A program made the translations under genes and the position numbers. Positions 8,370 to 17,335 of a stretch of 64,000 nucleotides of DNA are shown in pieces. Origin of the DNA: Kangiellaceae bacterium (GTDB lineage: Bacteria > Pseudomonadota > Gammaproteobacteria > Enterobacterales > Kangiellaceae); contig JAPHTP010000015.1 in NCBI GenBank assembly GCA_026196875.1, forward strand, positions 26,009 through 90,008. The letters are read 5' to 3'. Position 1 is the stretch's first letter, and every line of letters begins with the position of its first letter. Under the pieces are notes generated by a model, which saw only the letters and a program-made list of their open reading frames with translations, had not been told where the DNA came from and did not search any database.

Positions 8370-10142
8370 TTGTCCGGTCGCTATTTTGGCCAGTTTATTG
8401 CCATAGTCTGTTACTTTGCCTGTCATTCTGTAGCTGCAATGAATAAGCAGTTGGAGCGTCTGATCTTGGATGGTAGCCGCTCTAATCCGGCTATGGTCGT
8501 GGACAAACTTAAGCAGGCCACTCGCGAAGACTTTCAAGCCCTTACTTCCGAAGCTTTGATCAAAGCTAGTCATGCGGCGGCTTCAAAAATCGATATCGGA
8601 TTGACCATTCAATTAACTGAAATCCTGTTAGCGCGAGCCAACCAGCAAAATAGCGCCTACCTTTCTGGCAACGCTTATTATAATCGCGGCGCAGTTTATG
8701 CGTACGCGGGGCACCATGATCAAGCTTTAGATGCATTTCTTTTAGCCCTGCCTCAATTCGAGTCGAGCGGCGATGTTACCCAAATCGCTCGAATAAAAGG
8801 GGCGTTAGCGTTGATGTACGTTGAAATCGGTGAATATGAATTGGCCAAGCCCTATTTTAAAGAATCAATTGATTCTCACCGCACCCAAAATAAACTCGCC
8901 AACTTAGCGATGGCGTTGCAGAACCGAGGTTTTTTGAAAATTAAGTTAAGACAGTTTGATTCTGCGGAAAAAGATCTGCAAGAAGCTCTGTCAATTTCTC
9001 AGAAAGAAGCTCTTGCAACAAACTATCCGATTATTTATAAAAACCTGGGAATTGTTGCTGCGGAGCTCGGCAAAACAGAAATAGCATTCGGTTATTTTCA
9101 CAATGCAATTGAGCAGTCGGAAAAGCTAAATTTGAAGCACTATCAAAGTGAAATCGAATATGAGTTTGCCCGTGTTCAAATGCGTCTGAAAGACCTTGAA
9201 CAAGCAAGAGTACATATTAACCATTCCATAGAAATCGGCCAAGAGTATCGTTTACTTAAGCAGCTAAGGGCCAGTCAATTGTTGCTAGCAGAATTGGAAG
9301 TCGAATTTGGCAATTACAAAGAAGCCTACTTGGCCAAGGAAAAAGCGCTTCAGCTTGCTGAGCAAATGGGGGATTCTAAAATTGCCGAAAATTTATCTCG
9401 CTTAGATAGATATACAACCACTATCAAAGAGCAAACTAAAAGAGAGCTTTTGGAAAAGGAAAATAAAATCGCCAATTTGGCAGCTGAGAGAGAACAACTA
9501 TTGCGTAACTTTTCGATTTCAGTAGCCGTCATCGCAATTATGGCGGCAATCTATTTTGTACGTCGTTTCACTCATACCAACCGTCAGGCTGTTCATTTTG
9601 AGCAGCAAAGTAAAATTGATTCGCTTACCGGAGTTTGGAATCGCAGAGCGGGTGAAGCACAATTAGCAAGATTGTGTAAACGAGACATGGGCGGCGTAAA
9701 AGTTTTTTCTATTGCCATGTTAGACATCGACCATTTTAAAAGGGTTAACGATCAATTTGGTCATGATGTTGGCGACAAGGTGATCATTTCTGTTTGCAAC
9801 ATCATTCAAGAAAGCTTGCGTCCGACCGACATGTTGTGTCGTTGGGGCGGTGAAGAGTTCATATTAATTTTGGAGAGCTTTGACTCTTCTAAAGCTTTTG
9901 ATATTTGCGAACGTATCCGCCAAAATATTTCGGGGACTAATATTGCGCCGATTGGTAAGATGACCGTTAGTATCGGTATTTCTATGTTTCAGGATGATGA
10001 ACTGTTTGAGTTGATCAAACGTGGCGATCAAGCACTTTATCACGCCAAGCATTTGGGCCGTAATCGAGTCATAGTAAAAAATAAAGCTAGCTATCGTGGT
10101 GGAAGCAATGACAATTCAGAAGACTTGGCCATTTTGGACTAA
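8370..10142 (+). CDS. diguanylate cyclase with periplasmic TPR sensor
   Basis: 590 residues from TTG 8370. A second TTG at 8367 is possible, but AGGAGG at 8357-8362 gives better spacing (7 nt) to 8370. A signal peptide (ending near CHSVAA) is followed by a TPR solenoid (about 50-340: YYNRGAVYAYAGHHDQAL and similar repeats), a short coiled coil, one membrane helix (about 379-400) and a GGDEF domain. The active site is GGEEF (residues 493-497 here). RPTD lies exactly five residues before it, a complete I-site, so a c-di-GMP-making enzyme with product inhibition is expected. The TPRs would face the periplasm and sense a protein or peptide. No EAL domain is attached. Confidence 0.92.
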   Translation: MSGRYFGQFIAIVCYFACHSVAAMNKQLERLILDGSRSNPAMVVDKLKQATREDFQALTSEALIKASHAAASKIDIGLTIQLTEILLARANQQNSAYLSGNAYYNRGAVYAYAGHHDQALDAFLLALPQFESSGDVTQIARIKGALALMYVEIGEYELAKPYFKESIDSHRTQNKLANLAMALQNRGFLKIKLRQFDSAEKDLQEALSISQKEALATNYPIIYKNLGIVAAELGKTEIAFGYFHNAIEQSEKLNLKHYQSEIEYEFARVQMRLKDLEQARVHINHSIEIGQEYRLLKQLRASQLLLAELEVEFGNYKEAYLAKEKALQLAEQMGDSKIAENLSRLDRYTTTIKEQTKRELLEKENKIANLAAEREQLLRNFSISVAVIAIMAAIYFVRRFTHTNRQAVHFEQQSKIDSLTGVWNRRAGEAQLARLCKRDMGGVKVFSIAMLDIDHFKRVNDQFGHDVGDKVIISVCNIIQESLRPTDMLCRWGGEEFILILESFDSSKAFDICERIRQNISGTNIAPIGKMTVSIGISMFQDDELFELIKRGDQALYHAKHLGRNRVIVKNKASYRGGSNDNSEDLAILD

Positions 10143-10270
10143 AAGATTAACTTTTTCGTTTTAGCCGTATTAAAATTCAAACCTATATCTTTTTCTTCTA
10201 ATTTAGTAAGCGCTAAATATCTAAAGTAATATTATAACGCTAGTCAAATAATTGATATCTCAACATATCT

Positions 10271-10292
10271 CAGTTTTAGTTTAATAAAACTG
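10271..10292. repeat. 8-bp inverted repeat upstream of the CadC-like regulator
   Basis: CAGTTTTA and TAAAACTG with a 6-nt loop, in the AT-rich 284-bp gap before the CadC-like gene. There is no T run, so it is not a standard terminator; it could be an operator. Nothing else in 10143-10426 was recognised apart from the GGAGGAG ribosome binding site just before 10427. Confidence 0.3.
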
Positions 10293-10426
10293 TGCTAAAG
10301 CAGTCATATTTCACTTAATTAATCGGTAATAATTCCTGTCTAATTCAGTAACGCGGTCCCAGAATTATCAATATAAAAAACAGTTTTAAATAATAAATCT
10401 AAAAGGGGTATTTATTTGGAGGAGCG

Positions 10427-12142
10427 ATGACAAATGAATTTAATAAAAATAGTTTCTATACCATCGGCGAATTCTTATTTGACTTAGATACCGGAATTTT
10501 AAGTAAAGGTGAAGATGAACAAGTACTACCTCGATTAACTAAAGAGGTCTTGTCGTGTTTAATTTTGAAAGCACCTGAAGTGGTATCTCAGGATGAGCTG
10601 ATTGCCGACGTTTGGAAAGGGCAAGTCGTTACTGATGAAAACTTACAACAACGTATCACGCTAGTTCGTAAAGCTTTAGGTGATTCAGGCAAAAATCCTC
10701 GCTTTATAGAAACTGTTCGCGGAGTAGGATACCAAGTTGTCGCCGAGGTGGAGAAGGTCATCGACCCAATGACTTCTCGAGCAAATACGACCAATAATAC
10801 CTCTGATGTTGTTGGACAGAACAAAAAACGAGCCAGTAACTTAGCCACATTTATTTCTAGCCACTTACAAAAACTGAATACTCGATTTGTAAAACTTACG
10901 TCGTTTATCTTTGTTGCTTCAATCGCTATCAGTATTTTGGTTGACGGCGAAGTGACTCATGCGGTTACAGAAGTCAATCATGAAGTCTATCCCAATAATG
11001 TCTTTGATTTCGAGCACGAACACCACTCGAGTAACCATATTGCGCTTAAGTTCTATGTCCGTGGCAAGATGTACTATAAACGGTATAGAAAAGAAGATAA
11101 CCATCTGGCCATTCAACTGTTTGAAAAGTCGATACAGGTAGAAGAGGAGTGTGCATTACCCTATGCCGGTTTGGCTAACGCTCTTTTACAGGGCGTTTAT
11201 CAATACGATTTTCCTTATGAAGAATTGGAAAGAGCTCTGTCGATCATCGAAATGGGTATGAATTTAGATCCTGAGCTTGCGGAACTTCATAAAGCACAAG
11301 GCCTTGCATTCGCCTTAAAAGGGCACTACCGAGAGTCAATAGATGCTTATCACCAAGCAGTGCAGTTGGATCCCAAGTTTCTAAGCGCCATCACTAATTT
11401 AGCTTTTACTTATCGAGAAGTGGGTAAGTTAAACAAAGCGCTCGAGTGGCATAAAATTGCAATAAGCTTAAATCCCACCGGAGCTGGTGGCTATCAGCAT
11501 CTGGCGCAAACATATGCTGCCTTAAACATGACTGACGAAAGCGAGTATTGGTTTAGTAAAACCATGGAATTGCGTCCAGATTATTCTCTCGGGAGACTGT
11601 TTTATGCGCGCTTTCTTATTGGCGCCGGAGAATATCAGAGAGCAATCTCTCAAAGCCAAGAAATACTCAAACTAGCGCCCAACTATATTCGGGCCAACAA
11701 TATCATTGGCGATGCATACTATTTTTCAGGTCTTCACCAAGAGGCGATTAGCTTTTACCAAGTTGCGAAAAATTCGGTTGGACGAACCAGAGATTATGCC
11801 AATTATCGCTTGGGATTAGTCCATGCGCAGTTGGGCGAATTCCAGCTTTCATCGCAAAGTCTCAAAGACTCACTGAATAAATTATTGCAACGAGTTGATC
11901 GTGGAGACCAAGATCCTGACACTATGATGAGGATCGCCACGATTTATGCGGTACAAGAAGACAATAAACTCGCCACTCAATGGTTACGCATTGCACTCGA
12001 AGCTGGGTATGTAAAATATCACTTGGCGATGCGAGAGCCTGCTTTCCAGTTGCTTGCTTCCACCCCAGAGTTTCAAGCTGTTTTAACTGAAATGAAATTC
12101 AAACTTGCCGATATTCGTCAAAACTCTCCAATTTTCAGGTAA
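10427..12142 (+). CDS. CadC/ToxR-type membrane transcriptional regulator with TPR repeats
   Basis: 571 residues. The N-terminal OmpR/PhoB-type winged helix (about 12-108) shows the family features LTKEVLSCLIL, VVSQDELIADVWKG, LQQRITLVRKALGD and ETVRGVGYQV. A linker leads to one membrane helix (about 155-173) and a periplasmic TPR array (about 205-480, e.g. AELHKAQGLAFALKGHYRES). Such one-component regulators bind DNA from the membrane and sense a periplasmic signal directly. ATG 10427 has GGAGGAG just upstream. Three 11-bp repeats span its stop codon and lie upstream of the exported prodomain and metalloprotease genes, which are plausible targets. A missing phospho-receiver domain is normal for this class. 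Confidence 0.9.
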   Translation: MTNEFNKNSFYTIGEFLFDLDTGILSKGEDEQVLPRLTKEVLSCLILKAPEVVSQDELIADVWKGQVVTDENLQQRITLVRKALGDSGKNPRFIETVRGVGYQVVAEVEKVIDPMTSRANTTNNTSDVVGQNKKRASNLATFISSHLQKLNTRFVKLTSFIFVASIAISILVDGEVTHAVTEVNHEVYPNNVFDFEHEHHSSNHIALKFYVRGKMYYKRYRKEDNHLAIQLFEKSIQVEEECALPYAGLANALLQGVYQYDFPYEELERALSIIEMGMNLDPELAELHKAQGLAFALKGHYRESIDAYHQAVQLDPKFLSAITNLAFTYREVGKLNKALEWHKIAISLNPTGAGGYQHLAQTYAALNMTDESEYWFSKTMELRPDYSLGRLFYARFLIGAGEYQRAISQSQEILKLAPNYIRANNIIGDAYYFSGLHQEAISFYQVAKNSVGRTRDYANYRLGLVHAQLGEFQLSSQSLKDSLNKLLQRVDRGDQDPDTMMRIATIYAVQEDNKLATQWLRIALEAGYVKYHLAMREPAFQLLASTPEFQAVLTEMKFKLADIRQNSPIFR

Positions 12143-12169
12143 TTTTCAGCCAATTTTCAGGTTTTTCAG
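12130..12169 (+). repeat. 11-bp tandem repeats (AATTTTCAG-NN) across the stop codon
   Basis: AATTTTCAG occurs at 12130-12138, 12141-12149 and 12152-12160, each 11 bp after the last, followed by a partial copy TTTTCAG at 12163-12169. The first copies encode the last residues and stop of the CadC-like regulator. OmpR-type winged helices bind direct repeats about one helical turn apart, so this may be the regulator's operator. It could also be chance slippage. Confidence 0.5.
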
Positions 12170-12451
12170 ACTTCTCAGTGATATCCCTAATAGCACTCGA
12201 CGCATTGCTATATTCCTGCACAACAAAATCAAGAATTAAAATGCCTCTAAATATTTGCTTCTGAGATTTCCGTCAAAAAGTCTAAGAATGAAAAGTTTGT
12301 GAGTCGAGATGTAATCAAGATCTGAAAGTTCCATTGTGACTTTTCCAGAAAGTGATACCGACAAGCTGACTACTCGCGCAGCAATCAAATCAATCGGCTG
12401 AGTAGCTCGTAATCTGCTCTACCGGCTGTTTTTAAAAATAAAGGTGAATGC
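12170..12451. other. intergenic region before the prodomain gene
   Basis: Part of the 309-bp gap after the CadC-like regulator. It contains a weak CTACTC/GAGTAG pairing near 12372-12405. A T-rich stretch (GTTTTTAAAA) before the ATG leaves AAAGGTG as the ribosome binding site. No gene, RNA or clear promoter was recognised. Confidence 0.4.
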
Positions 12452-13171
12452 ATGATAAATAAAAAAACAATTCTGATGGGAACTGGTTTTATTGGTTTAG
12501 CGGCGATGGGAACATTCTTCCTAATTGAATCTAGTCAATCAGAACGAGAGGCTTCGAAAGCTGATGGAATGCGAGTCGCTGCACAGGCAGTAGCGCCAGC
12601 CAATATCTCTCTTTCAGAAGAGTCGACTAAGGTTGCGAGGAGACAGGTTGCGGAAACGGCTACTCAATCTGAAGCTGATTTTAACGGGCAAATCTGGCGC
12701 AATTCTGAAGAGGCAAAAGCAGTGCTTGAACAATCTGGCATGCTGCCAGGTGATCTGAAAGGTGAATATTACTTAGAGCTCGATGTTTCCAGTCTAGCAG
12801 GTTTAAATTTCGGTGATACTTTCCAGATGCACATCCCACACATGCACGCAAGCTTGACTGCCGAAGTCGATAGGCTAACCGCTCACCCAAATGGTGATAG
12901 AACGATTGAAGCAAACTTTCACGGGATGGACAGACGCAACAGTGCCGTAATCACTTTGGGGCCGGACGTAGTTTATGCCAGGTTCAGTACCCCAGAAGGA
13001 GCATTTACCCTTGAAGCTTTAGGTAACTACGCTTGGATAGCTTCACGTGGCGATATGGTTGCTAGTCACTTTCCTCACAATGACTCAGTATCCACCAGCG
13101 CTTCTGATGTGGCTGAACCTAGAAAAGATTTGGAGCTGGATGGTGAGATCTCACCAATTGGATCCAATTAA
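12452..13171 (+). CDS. exported stand-alone prodomain-like protein paired with the next metalloprotease
   Basis: 239 residues. An N-terminal signal or anchor helix (about 7-26, MGTGFIGLAAMGTFFLIES) is followed by a roughly 65-residue linker. The conserved-looking domain, about 95-210, has the pattern LELDVSSLAGLNFGDTFQM ... HPNGDRTIEANF ... SAVITLGPDVVYARFSTPEG. That pattern resembles the N-terminal propeptide normally fused to secreted M12-like zinc proteases (alternating strands, a Gly-Asp turn, an NGDxT turn). Here it is its own gene, 47 bp before a protease that has no propeptide. The likely job is to fold or inhibit the protease in trans. No catalytic motif is visible. The family assignment rests on pattern recognition only. 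Confidence 0.55.
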   Translation: MINKKTILMGTGFIGLAAMGTFFLIESSQSEREASKADGMRVAAQAVAPANISLSEESTKVARRQVAETATQSEADFNGQIWRNSEEAKAVLEQSGMLPGDLKGEYYLELDVSSLAGLNFGDTFQMHIPHMHASLTAEVDRLTAHPNGDRTIEANFHGMDRRNSAVITLGPDVVYARFSTPEGAFTLEALGNYAWIASRGDMVASHFPHNDSVSTSASDVAEPRKDLELDGEISPIGSN

Positions 13172-13218
13172 TAAAAAGTAAAAAACTAAACTCTCAAAAA
13201 AACAACAGGAGACAAGCA

Positions 13219-13986
13219 ATGAAAAAAACACTGGTCGCGGCGATGCTGGGGGTTATGTCTTTGTCGGTGAAAGCTGAAACAATTGACATAATGATGCTAT
13301 ACACAGGCCCTGCTGCTCAAAAGACAGGTAACATTGAAACAAAGATCAACAACTATATTTCTTATGCAAATCGAGTTTATCAAAATAACTATATTGACGT
13401 TACTTTGAGAAACGTTGCATGGGGGAAAATCACCGATTCTGATCTACAACCAACGTCAGCTGATCTTGGTTCGATCACAAACTCCAGCAGCATCCAAGGC
13501 TATCGAAATACTTACAAAGCAGATATGGTGGCACTGATCGGAACTCGAGAAGAAGTAGTTCAAAACGGGCAGCTATATTACACCTGTGGAATTGCATATC
13601 TAGGCTGGGTTGGTAACTATGGAACTTCATGGTCTAACGATCACGCTTATAGTATTTCAGCTGTCGATTGTGGCGAGTCTACCTTTGTTCATGAGCTTGG
13701 GCACAATATGGGACTAGCGCATTCCCGCGCACAAGGAGATACTACCGGTGGTGCTTTTACATACGGTATGGGTCATGGAGTCAACAATAGCTTTGCAACA
13801 ATTATGGCGTACCCACATGTTTTCGGATCGCAAACTACTCACCTAGATTATTTTTCTGACTCAGACTGGTATCAATGTTTAGGGCAGGCTTGTGGTCAAA
13901 CAAATGTTTCAGAAGCTTATCACGCTCTATCTAATCCATTTAGTGGCGGCAAAAGTGTAGTGGAACTTATTGCAGGTTATCGCTAA
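13219..13986 (+). CDS. secreted reprolysin-like (M12-type) zinc metalloprotease without propeptide
   Basis: 255 residues: signal peptide about 1-19 (cut after VKA), then the catalytic domain at once (ETIDIMMLYTGPAAQKTG). The extended zinc motif HELGHNMGLAH is at residues 158-168 (His158, His162, His168; Glu159 general base), with a Met-turn in TIMAYPH near residue 195. Paired cysteines (YYTCGIAYLG, SAVDCGES, YQCLGQACGQ) suggest disulfides in an extracellular enzyme. Homologues usually carry a 150-250-residue propeptide; here that part appears to be the gene 47 bp upstream. ATG 13219 has AGGAGA before it. A strong terminator follows, so the two genes probably form a unit. Confidence 0.9.
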   Translation: MKKTLVAAMLGVMSLSVKAETIDIMMLYTGPAAQKTGNIETKINNYISYANRVYQNNYIDVTLRNVAWGKITDSDLQPTSADLGSITNSSSIQGYRNTYKADMVALIGTREEVVQNGQLYYTCGIAYLGWVGNYGTSWSNDHAYSISAVDCGESTFVHELGHNMGLAHSRAQGDTTGGAFTYGMGHGVNNSFATIMAYPHVFGSQTTHLDYFSDSDWYQCLGQACGQTNVSEAYHALSNPFSGGKSVVELIAGYR

Positions 13987-14030
13987 TAAACTAAGTGAAC
14001 AATAAAGATTGGGTATTCATTTAGTTTTTC

Positions 14031-14059
14031 GGAGCAGAGCGTCCTATCTGCTCCTTTTT
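14031..14059 (+). terminator. intrinsic terminator after the metalloprotease
   Basis: GGAGCAGA, an 8-nt loop, TCTGCTCC, then TTTTTATTTTT. Perfect 8-bp stem. Confidence 0.9.
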
Positions 14060-14281
14060 ATTTTTCTAGTAGCACCTCTCCGAATTTGTACTCTTTTGTA
14101 ACTTCTGTGTTTTGGTTTTGTATCATTTATATTGAATTGTGATTATTACACTTGCCCGCGATAGGCAAGAAATACTAGGGTGTGAAAAACTGACCTAATA
14201 AATCATTTTGTCGCCAGACACGTTACTCTTTATAGTCGTTGTTTGTCGGTTTTAATGATTAAAATTTTGTGGAGCAACCTA

Positions 14282-15961
14282 ATGAAAAAGTCGCTTGTCG
14301 CGTTTTCCTTTTTTCTTTGTGCTGGAAGCTTAAACCTCGAAGCGGAACCGGTAAAAAATTTAGACATCGAAACTGACAAAGAAGTCTGGATTTCAATAGG
14401 ACAAGATGCCACCAACTTGCTCGACCAAAGACGACCTGAACTTGTTCGCATTCCGGAAACACAAAGAGCGCTGTTAAAACAAAACAAAGTTGCAGTTGTC
14501 AGTATTAAAGAGTCGCAGCTCCATGTGTTAAGCGAGTTTATGCACGAAAACTTTAGACGTTGTGGTGGCTATTTCCACCATAACTCATATGAACAAGCTA
14601 TTTCCTTTGTTAACAAGTCGGCTGAATTAAAGACCAAGTCAGTGATTAACTACACCATCGATAACGGTGAAGTTGTGAATTCGTTACTCGCCAAAATTGT
14701 ACCGTCAAATATGACTTCAACGGTCACCAGTATGGGGAACTACAATAATCGTTTTTATACACAACAATCTGGTGTAGACGCTGCTAATTGGCTCAAGGAA
14801 CAATGGCAAAGTATGAGTAATAGTAGAGCTGATATCAGTGTTGAACTATACAACCATAGTAACTGGAGTCAGCCGTCGGTCATTGCAACCATAACTGGCT
14901 CAACTAATAGCGATGAATTTGTTGTGATTGGTGGACATCTTGATTCAATCAACGGCATGGGCGGTGCAACTGCCAGAGCCCCTGGATATGATGATAACGC
15001 TTCAGGAATTGCCGTTATTACTGAAACACTAAATGCTATTGTCGCTAGTGATTTTCGACCTGCGCGTACTTTGTTACTGATGGGATATGCAGCCGAAGAA
15101 GTTGGGTTGCGTGGTTCGGCGGAAATAGCACAAGCTTATAAAAGCCAAGGAAAAAATGTCGTGGGCGTGGCTCAGTTTGATATGACTGGCTTTCATGGGA
15201 CTTCAGACAAAAATATCGTGTTTATGAACGACTATACCAATGAAGCACAGAATCAGTTTATGGCACAATTAATTGATACTTATTTACCTGGGGTGACATA
15301 CGCATATGACCCATGTGGTTATGCCTGTTCAGATCACGCTTCCTGGCACAGCCAAGGGTTCGCTGCGTCGTTCCCGTTTGAGTCTTATTCGCGTGACTAT
15401 AATTCGAGAATTCATACCACTGGCGACGATACTTTCGACGTTAATCACGCGACAAACTTTTTAAAACTATCAGTTGCCTATGCTGGAGAACTTGCCAAAG
15501 GCAGCATTGGTGAACCTGCCGCTTCTGCGGGTCAAGTTGGTTTAGTTTCGACTTCTGTCGAAGTGGAGGAAGGTAATTCTGTTAGTGTGGAAATTAGTCG
15601 TTCTGGAGGTAGCGCCTCTGCCGTCGCGATTGACTACGCCACGCAAGATGATTCCGCAATCGCTGGTACTCACTATACCGCGACTTCCGGCACTGTGAAT
15701 TGGGCGGACGGTGAGTTGGGTACTAAAACAGTAGTAATCTCAACCTCTGAAACTGATTCAGATAAGCTTTTCAGATTAAACCTAACAAATCCTCAAGGTG
15801 GTGCGGCAATAGGGAGCAATCAAAGTATAAATATCACGATTAAAAACAAAGCAACCACTAATCCTCCGCCGGCTTCACAATCGAGCAGTGGTGGCGGTGC
15901 CGCTTGGAGTATTTCGCTTTTTTGCATTGCACTATTAATAAGACGAATAAGTTTAAAGTGA
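14282..15961 (+). CDS. secreted M28 zinc aminopeptidase with Calx-beta domain and GlyGly-CTERM tail
   Basis: 559 residues from ATG 14282, chosen because GTGGAG precedes it and a signal peptide (MKKSLVAFSFFLCAGSLNL) starts there; a TTG at 14243 would add 13 unlikely residues. After a prodomain (about 25-160) comes the M28 domain: His219 and Asp221 (GGHLDS), the YDDNASG motif, Glu272-Glu273 (AAEEVG), Asp in QFDMTG and a last zinc His in SDHASW. This matches leucyl aminopeptidases of the Vibrio type. A Calx-beta repeat follows (about 415-525). The C-terminus has SSSGGG, a hydrophobic helix and RR, the GlyGly-CTERM signal handled by rhombosortase after type II secretion. It probably completes peptides cut by the metalloprotease upstream. 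Confidence 0.93.
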   Translation: MKKSLVAFSFFLCAGSLNLEAEPVKNLDIETDKEVWISIGQDATNLLDQRRPELVRIPETQRALLKQNKVAVVSIKESQLHVLSEFMHENFRRCGGYFHHNSYEQAISFVNKSAELKTKSVINYTIDNGEVVNSLLAKIVPSNMTSTVTSMGNYNNRFYTQQSGVDAANWLKEQWQSMSNSRADISVELYNHSNWSQPSVIATITGSTNSDEFVVIGGHLDSINGMGGATARAPGYDDNASGIAVITETLNAIVASDFRPARTLLLMGYAAEEVGLRGSAEIAQAYKSQGKNVVGVAQFDMTGFHGTSDKNIVFMNDYTNEAQNQFMAQLIDTYLPGVTYAYDPCGYACSDHASWHSQGFAASFPFESYSRDYNSRIHTTGDDTFDVNHATNFLKLSVAYAGELAKGSIGEPAASAGQVGLVSTSVEVEEGNSVSVEISRSGGSASAVAIDYATQDDSAIAGTHYTATSGTVNWADGELGTKTVVISTSETDSDKLFRLNLTNPQGGAAIGSNQSINITIKNKATTNPPPASQSSSGGGAAWSISLFCIALLIRRISLK

Positions 15962-16017
15962 GCTCAATACAATCGGCTGGATAAGGTTTATTTCCGGCTT
16001 TAAGAAAGTTCAACCTA

Positions 16018-16046
16018 AGCTCGGCTAGCCAAGCCGGGCTTTTCTT
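16018..16046 (+). terminator. intrinsic terminator after the M28 peptidase
   Basis: AGCTCGGCT, loop AGCCA, AGCCGGGCT (one G-T pair), then TTTCTTT. Confidence 0.75.
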
Positions 16047-16227
16047 TGTATCAAAACAAAGTCTTCAATTTTTTCCCAATTTTTGGATCAACAATGCGTA
16101 TTAGCGCTTGTCACCTCAATCTAATGACTTTTGTAACTTGGACAAGTCAGGCTTTCCGGTTAACATGATTGAAAAAACAACTGCTTATTATGCGAGCACA
16201 ACTAATAAATTCTGCTATTTGGATCTT

Positions 16228-17304
16228 ATGGACGATCGTGTGAAAGATAAAAGTGAGCTCTTAAACCAGTTAAAGATTGATCGTGATGCACAACCTCAAA
16301 ACTCTGGGCTTTCCATTGGAGTTGTGATTGTTATTGCATTAGCCTGCGGGTTACTCGGTTTTTGGCTGGCACAATTTTTTGGCTCTAGTCAAGAGTCAAA
16401 GACAATCAACAATCCCGGTCCTGACGTAGTGGCAGAATTCAAAATACTAGAAAGGAGCAACGAACAATCACATAGTGAACAGACTGCAACTCCTGATACG
16501 CTGACCAAGCAAGTGACCACTCAACCTTCACCATCCGAATCAATATTAAATGCGTCGGGTTATATTACACCTAGAAGAATGGCCACAGTGTCAGCCGAAG
16601 TGATGGGATTGATTACTCAAGTCAATGTTGAAGAAGGGATGCAAGTAAAGCAGGGAGACGTTTTAGCAAAGCTAGATGATGCAGTCGCTCGGGTTAATCT
16701 GGAACTATCTCAGGCTCAGCTCGAAACTTTAATAGCTAGGCGCGATAGTGCCAAGGCTGCGCTTACAGAAAGTGAACAAAATTACCAGCGAATTCACAAC
16801 AATGACTTCTCAAGTGATGCCGATAGAACGCGCTCTGTTTCTCAGTTAGCTCAATCAAAGGCTGCATTGGCGAGTTCGGTAGCGGAAATAAAAGTTGCTA
16901 GCTTAGATATTCAGAGGCAACAAGAACGCCTGGCTGATTACGTAATACGTGCCCCTTTCGCTGGCGTGGTTACGGTTAAGAACGCTCAACCAGGAGAAAT
17001 TGTGTCGCCGTCTTCAGCTGGCGGTGGCTTTACCCGTACCGGCATTTGCACCATTGTGGATATGGATTCTTTAGAGATTGAAGTGGATGTAAATGAGTCA
17101 TACATCGGCCGAGTGTTCGAAGGGCAAAATGTGGAAGCACAATTGGATGCCTATCCAGATTGGGATATTCCTGCTCAAGTAATTGCCATAATTCCAACCG
17201 CTGATCGCGCCAAAGCGACAGTGAGAGTTCGAATAAAAATTAACATTAAAGATACCAAGATCTTGCCCGAAATGGGAGTTAAGGTCGCTTTTTTGGGATC
17301 TTGA
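16228..17304 (+). CDS. HlyD/MacA-type membrane fusion protein of an ABC exporter
   Basis: 358 residues from ATG 16228. Earlier in-frame starts (16108 TTG, 16165 ATG) add sequence unlike the family, whereas MDDRVKDKSELLNQLKIDRD matches the usual N-terminus. One membrane anchor (about 30-48, GVVIVIALACGLLGFWLAQ), a linker, then a biotinyl-lipoyl-like half (SAEVMGLITQVNVEEGMQVK), a coiled-coil hairpin (about 155-235), the second lipoyl half (APFAGVVTVKNAQPGEIV) and a beta-barrel. It spans the periplasm and links the ABC transporter encoded next to an outer membrane channel encoded elsewhere. It is 31 bp before the ATPase gene, in one operon of four genes. Confidence 0.88.
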   Translation: MDDRVKDKSELLNQLKIDRDAQPQNSGLSIGVVIVIALACGLLGFWLAQFFGSSQESKTINNPGPDVVAEFKILERSNEQSHSEQTATPDTLTKQVTTQPSPSESILNASGYITPRRMATVSAEVMGLITQVNVEEGMQVKQGDVLAKLDDAVARVNLELSQAQLETLIARRDSAKAALTESEQNYQRIHNNDFSSDADRTRSVSQLAQSKAALASSVAEIKVASLDIQRQQERLADYVIRAPFAGVVTVKNAQPGEIVSPSSAGGGFTRTGICTIVDMDSLEIEVDVNESYIGRVFEGQNVEAQLDAYPDWDIPAQVIAIIPTADRAKATVRVRIKINIKDTKILPEMGVKVAFLGS

Positions 17305-17335
17305 TTATTGATTAAATGAGGTTAGAGGAAACGTT

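Noticed and set aside
14243..14281. TTG start for the M28 peptidase at 14243
   Set aside because: It would place 13 residues before a normal signal peptide, and the GTGGAG ribosome site points to ATG 14282.
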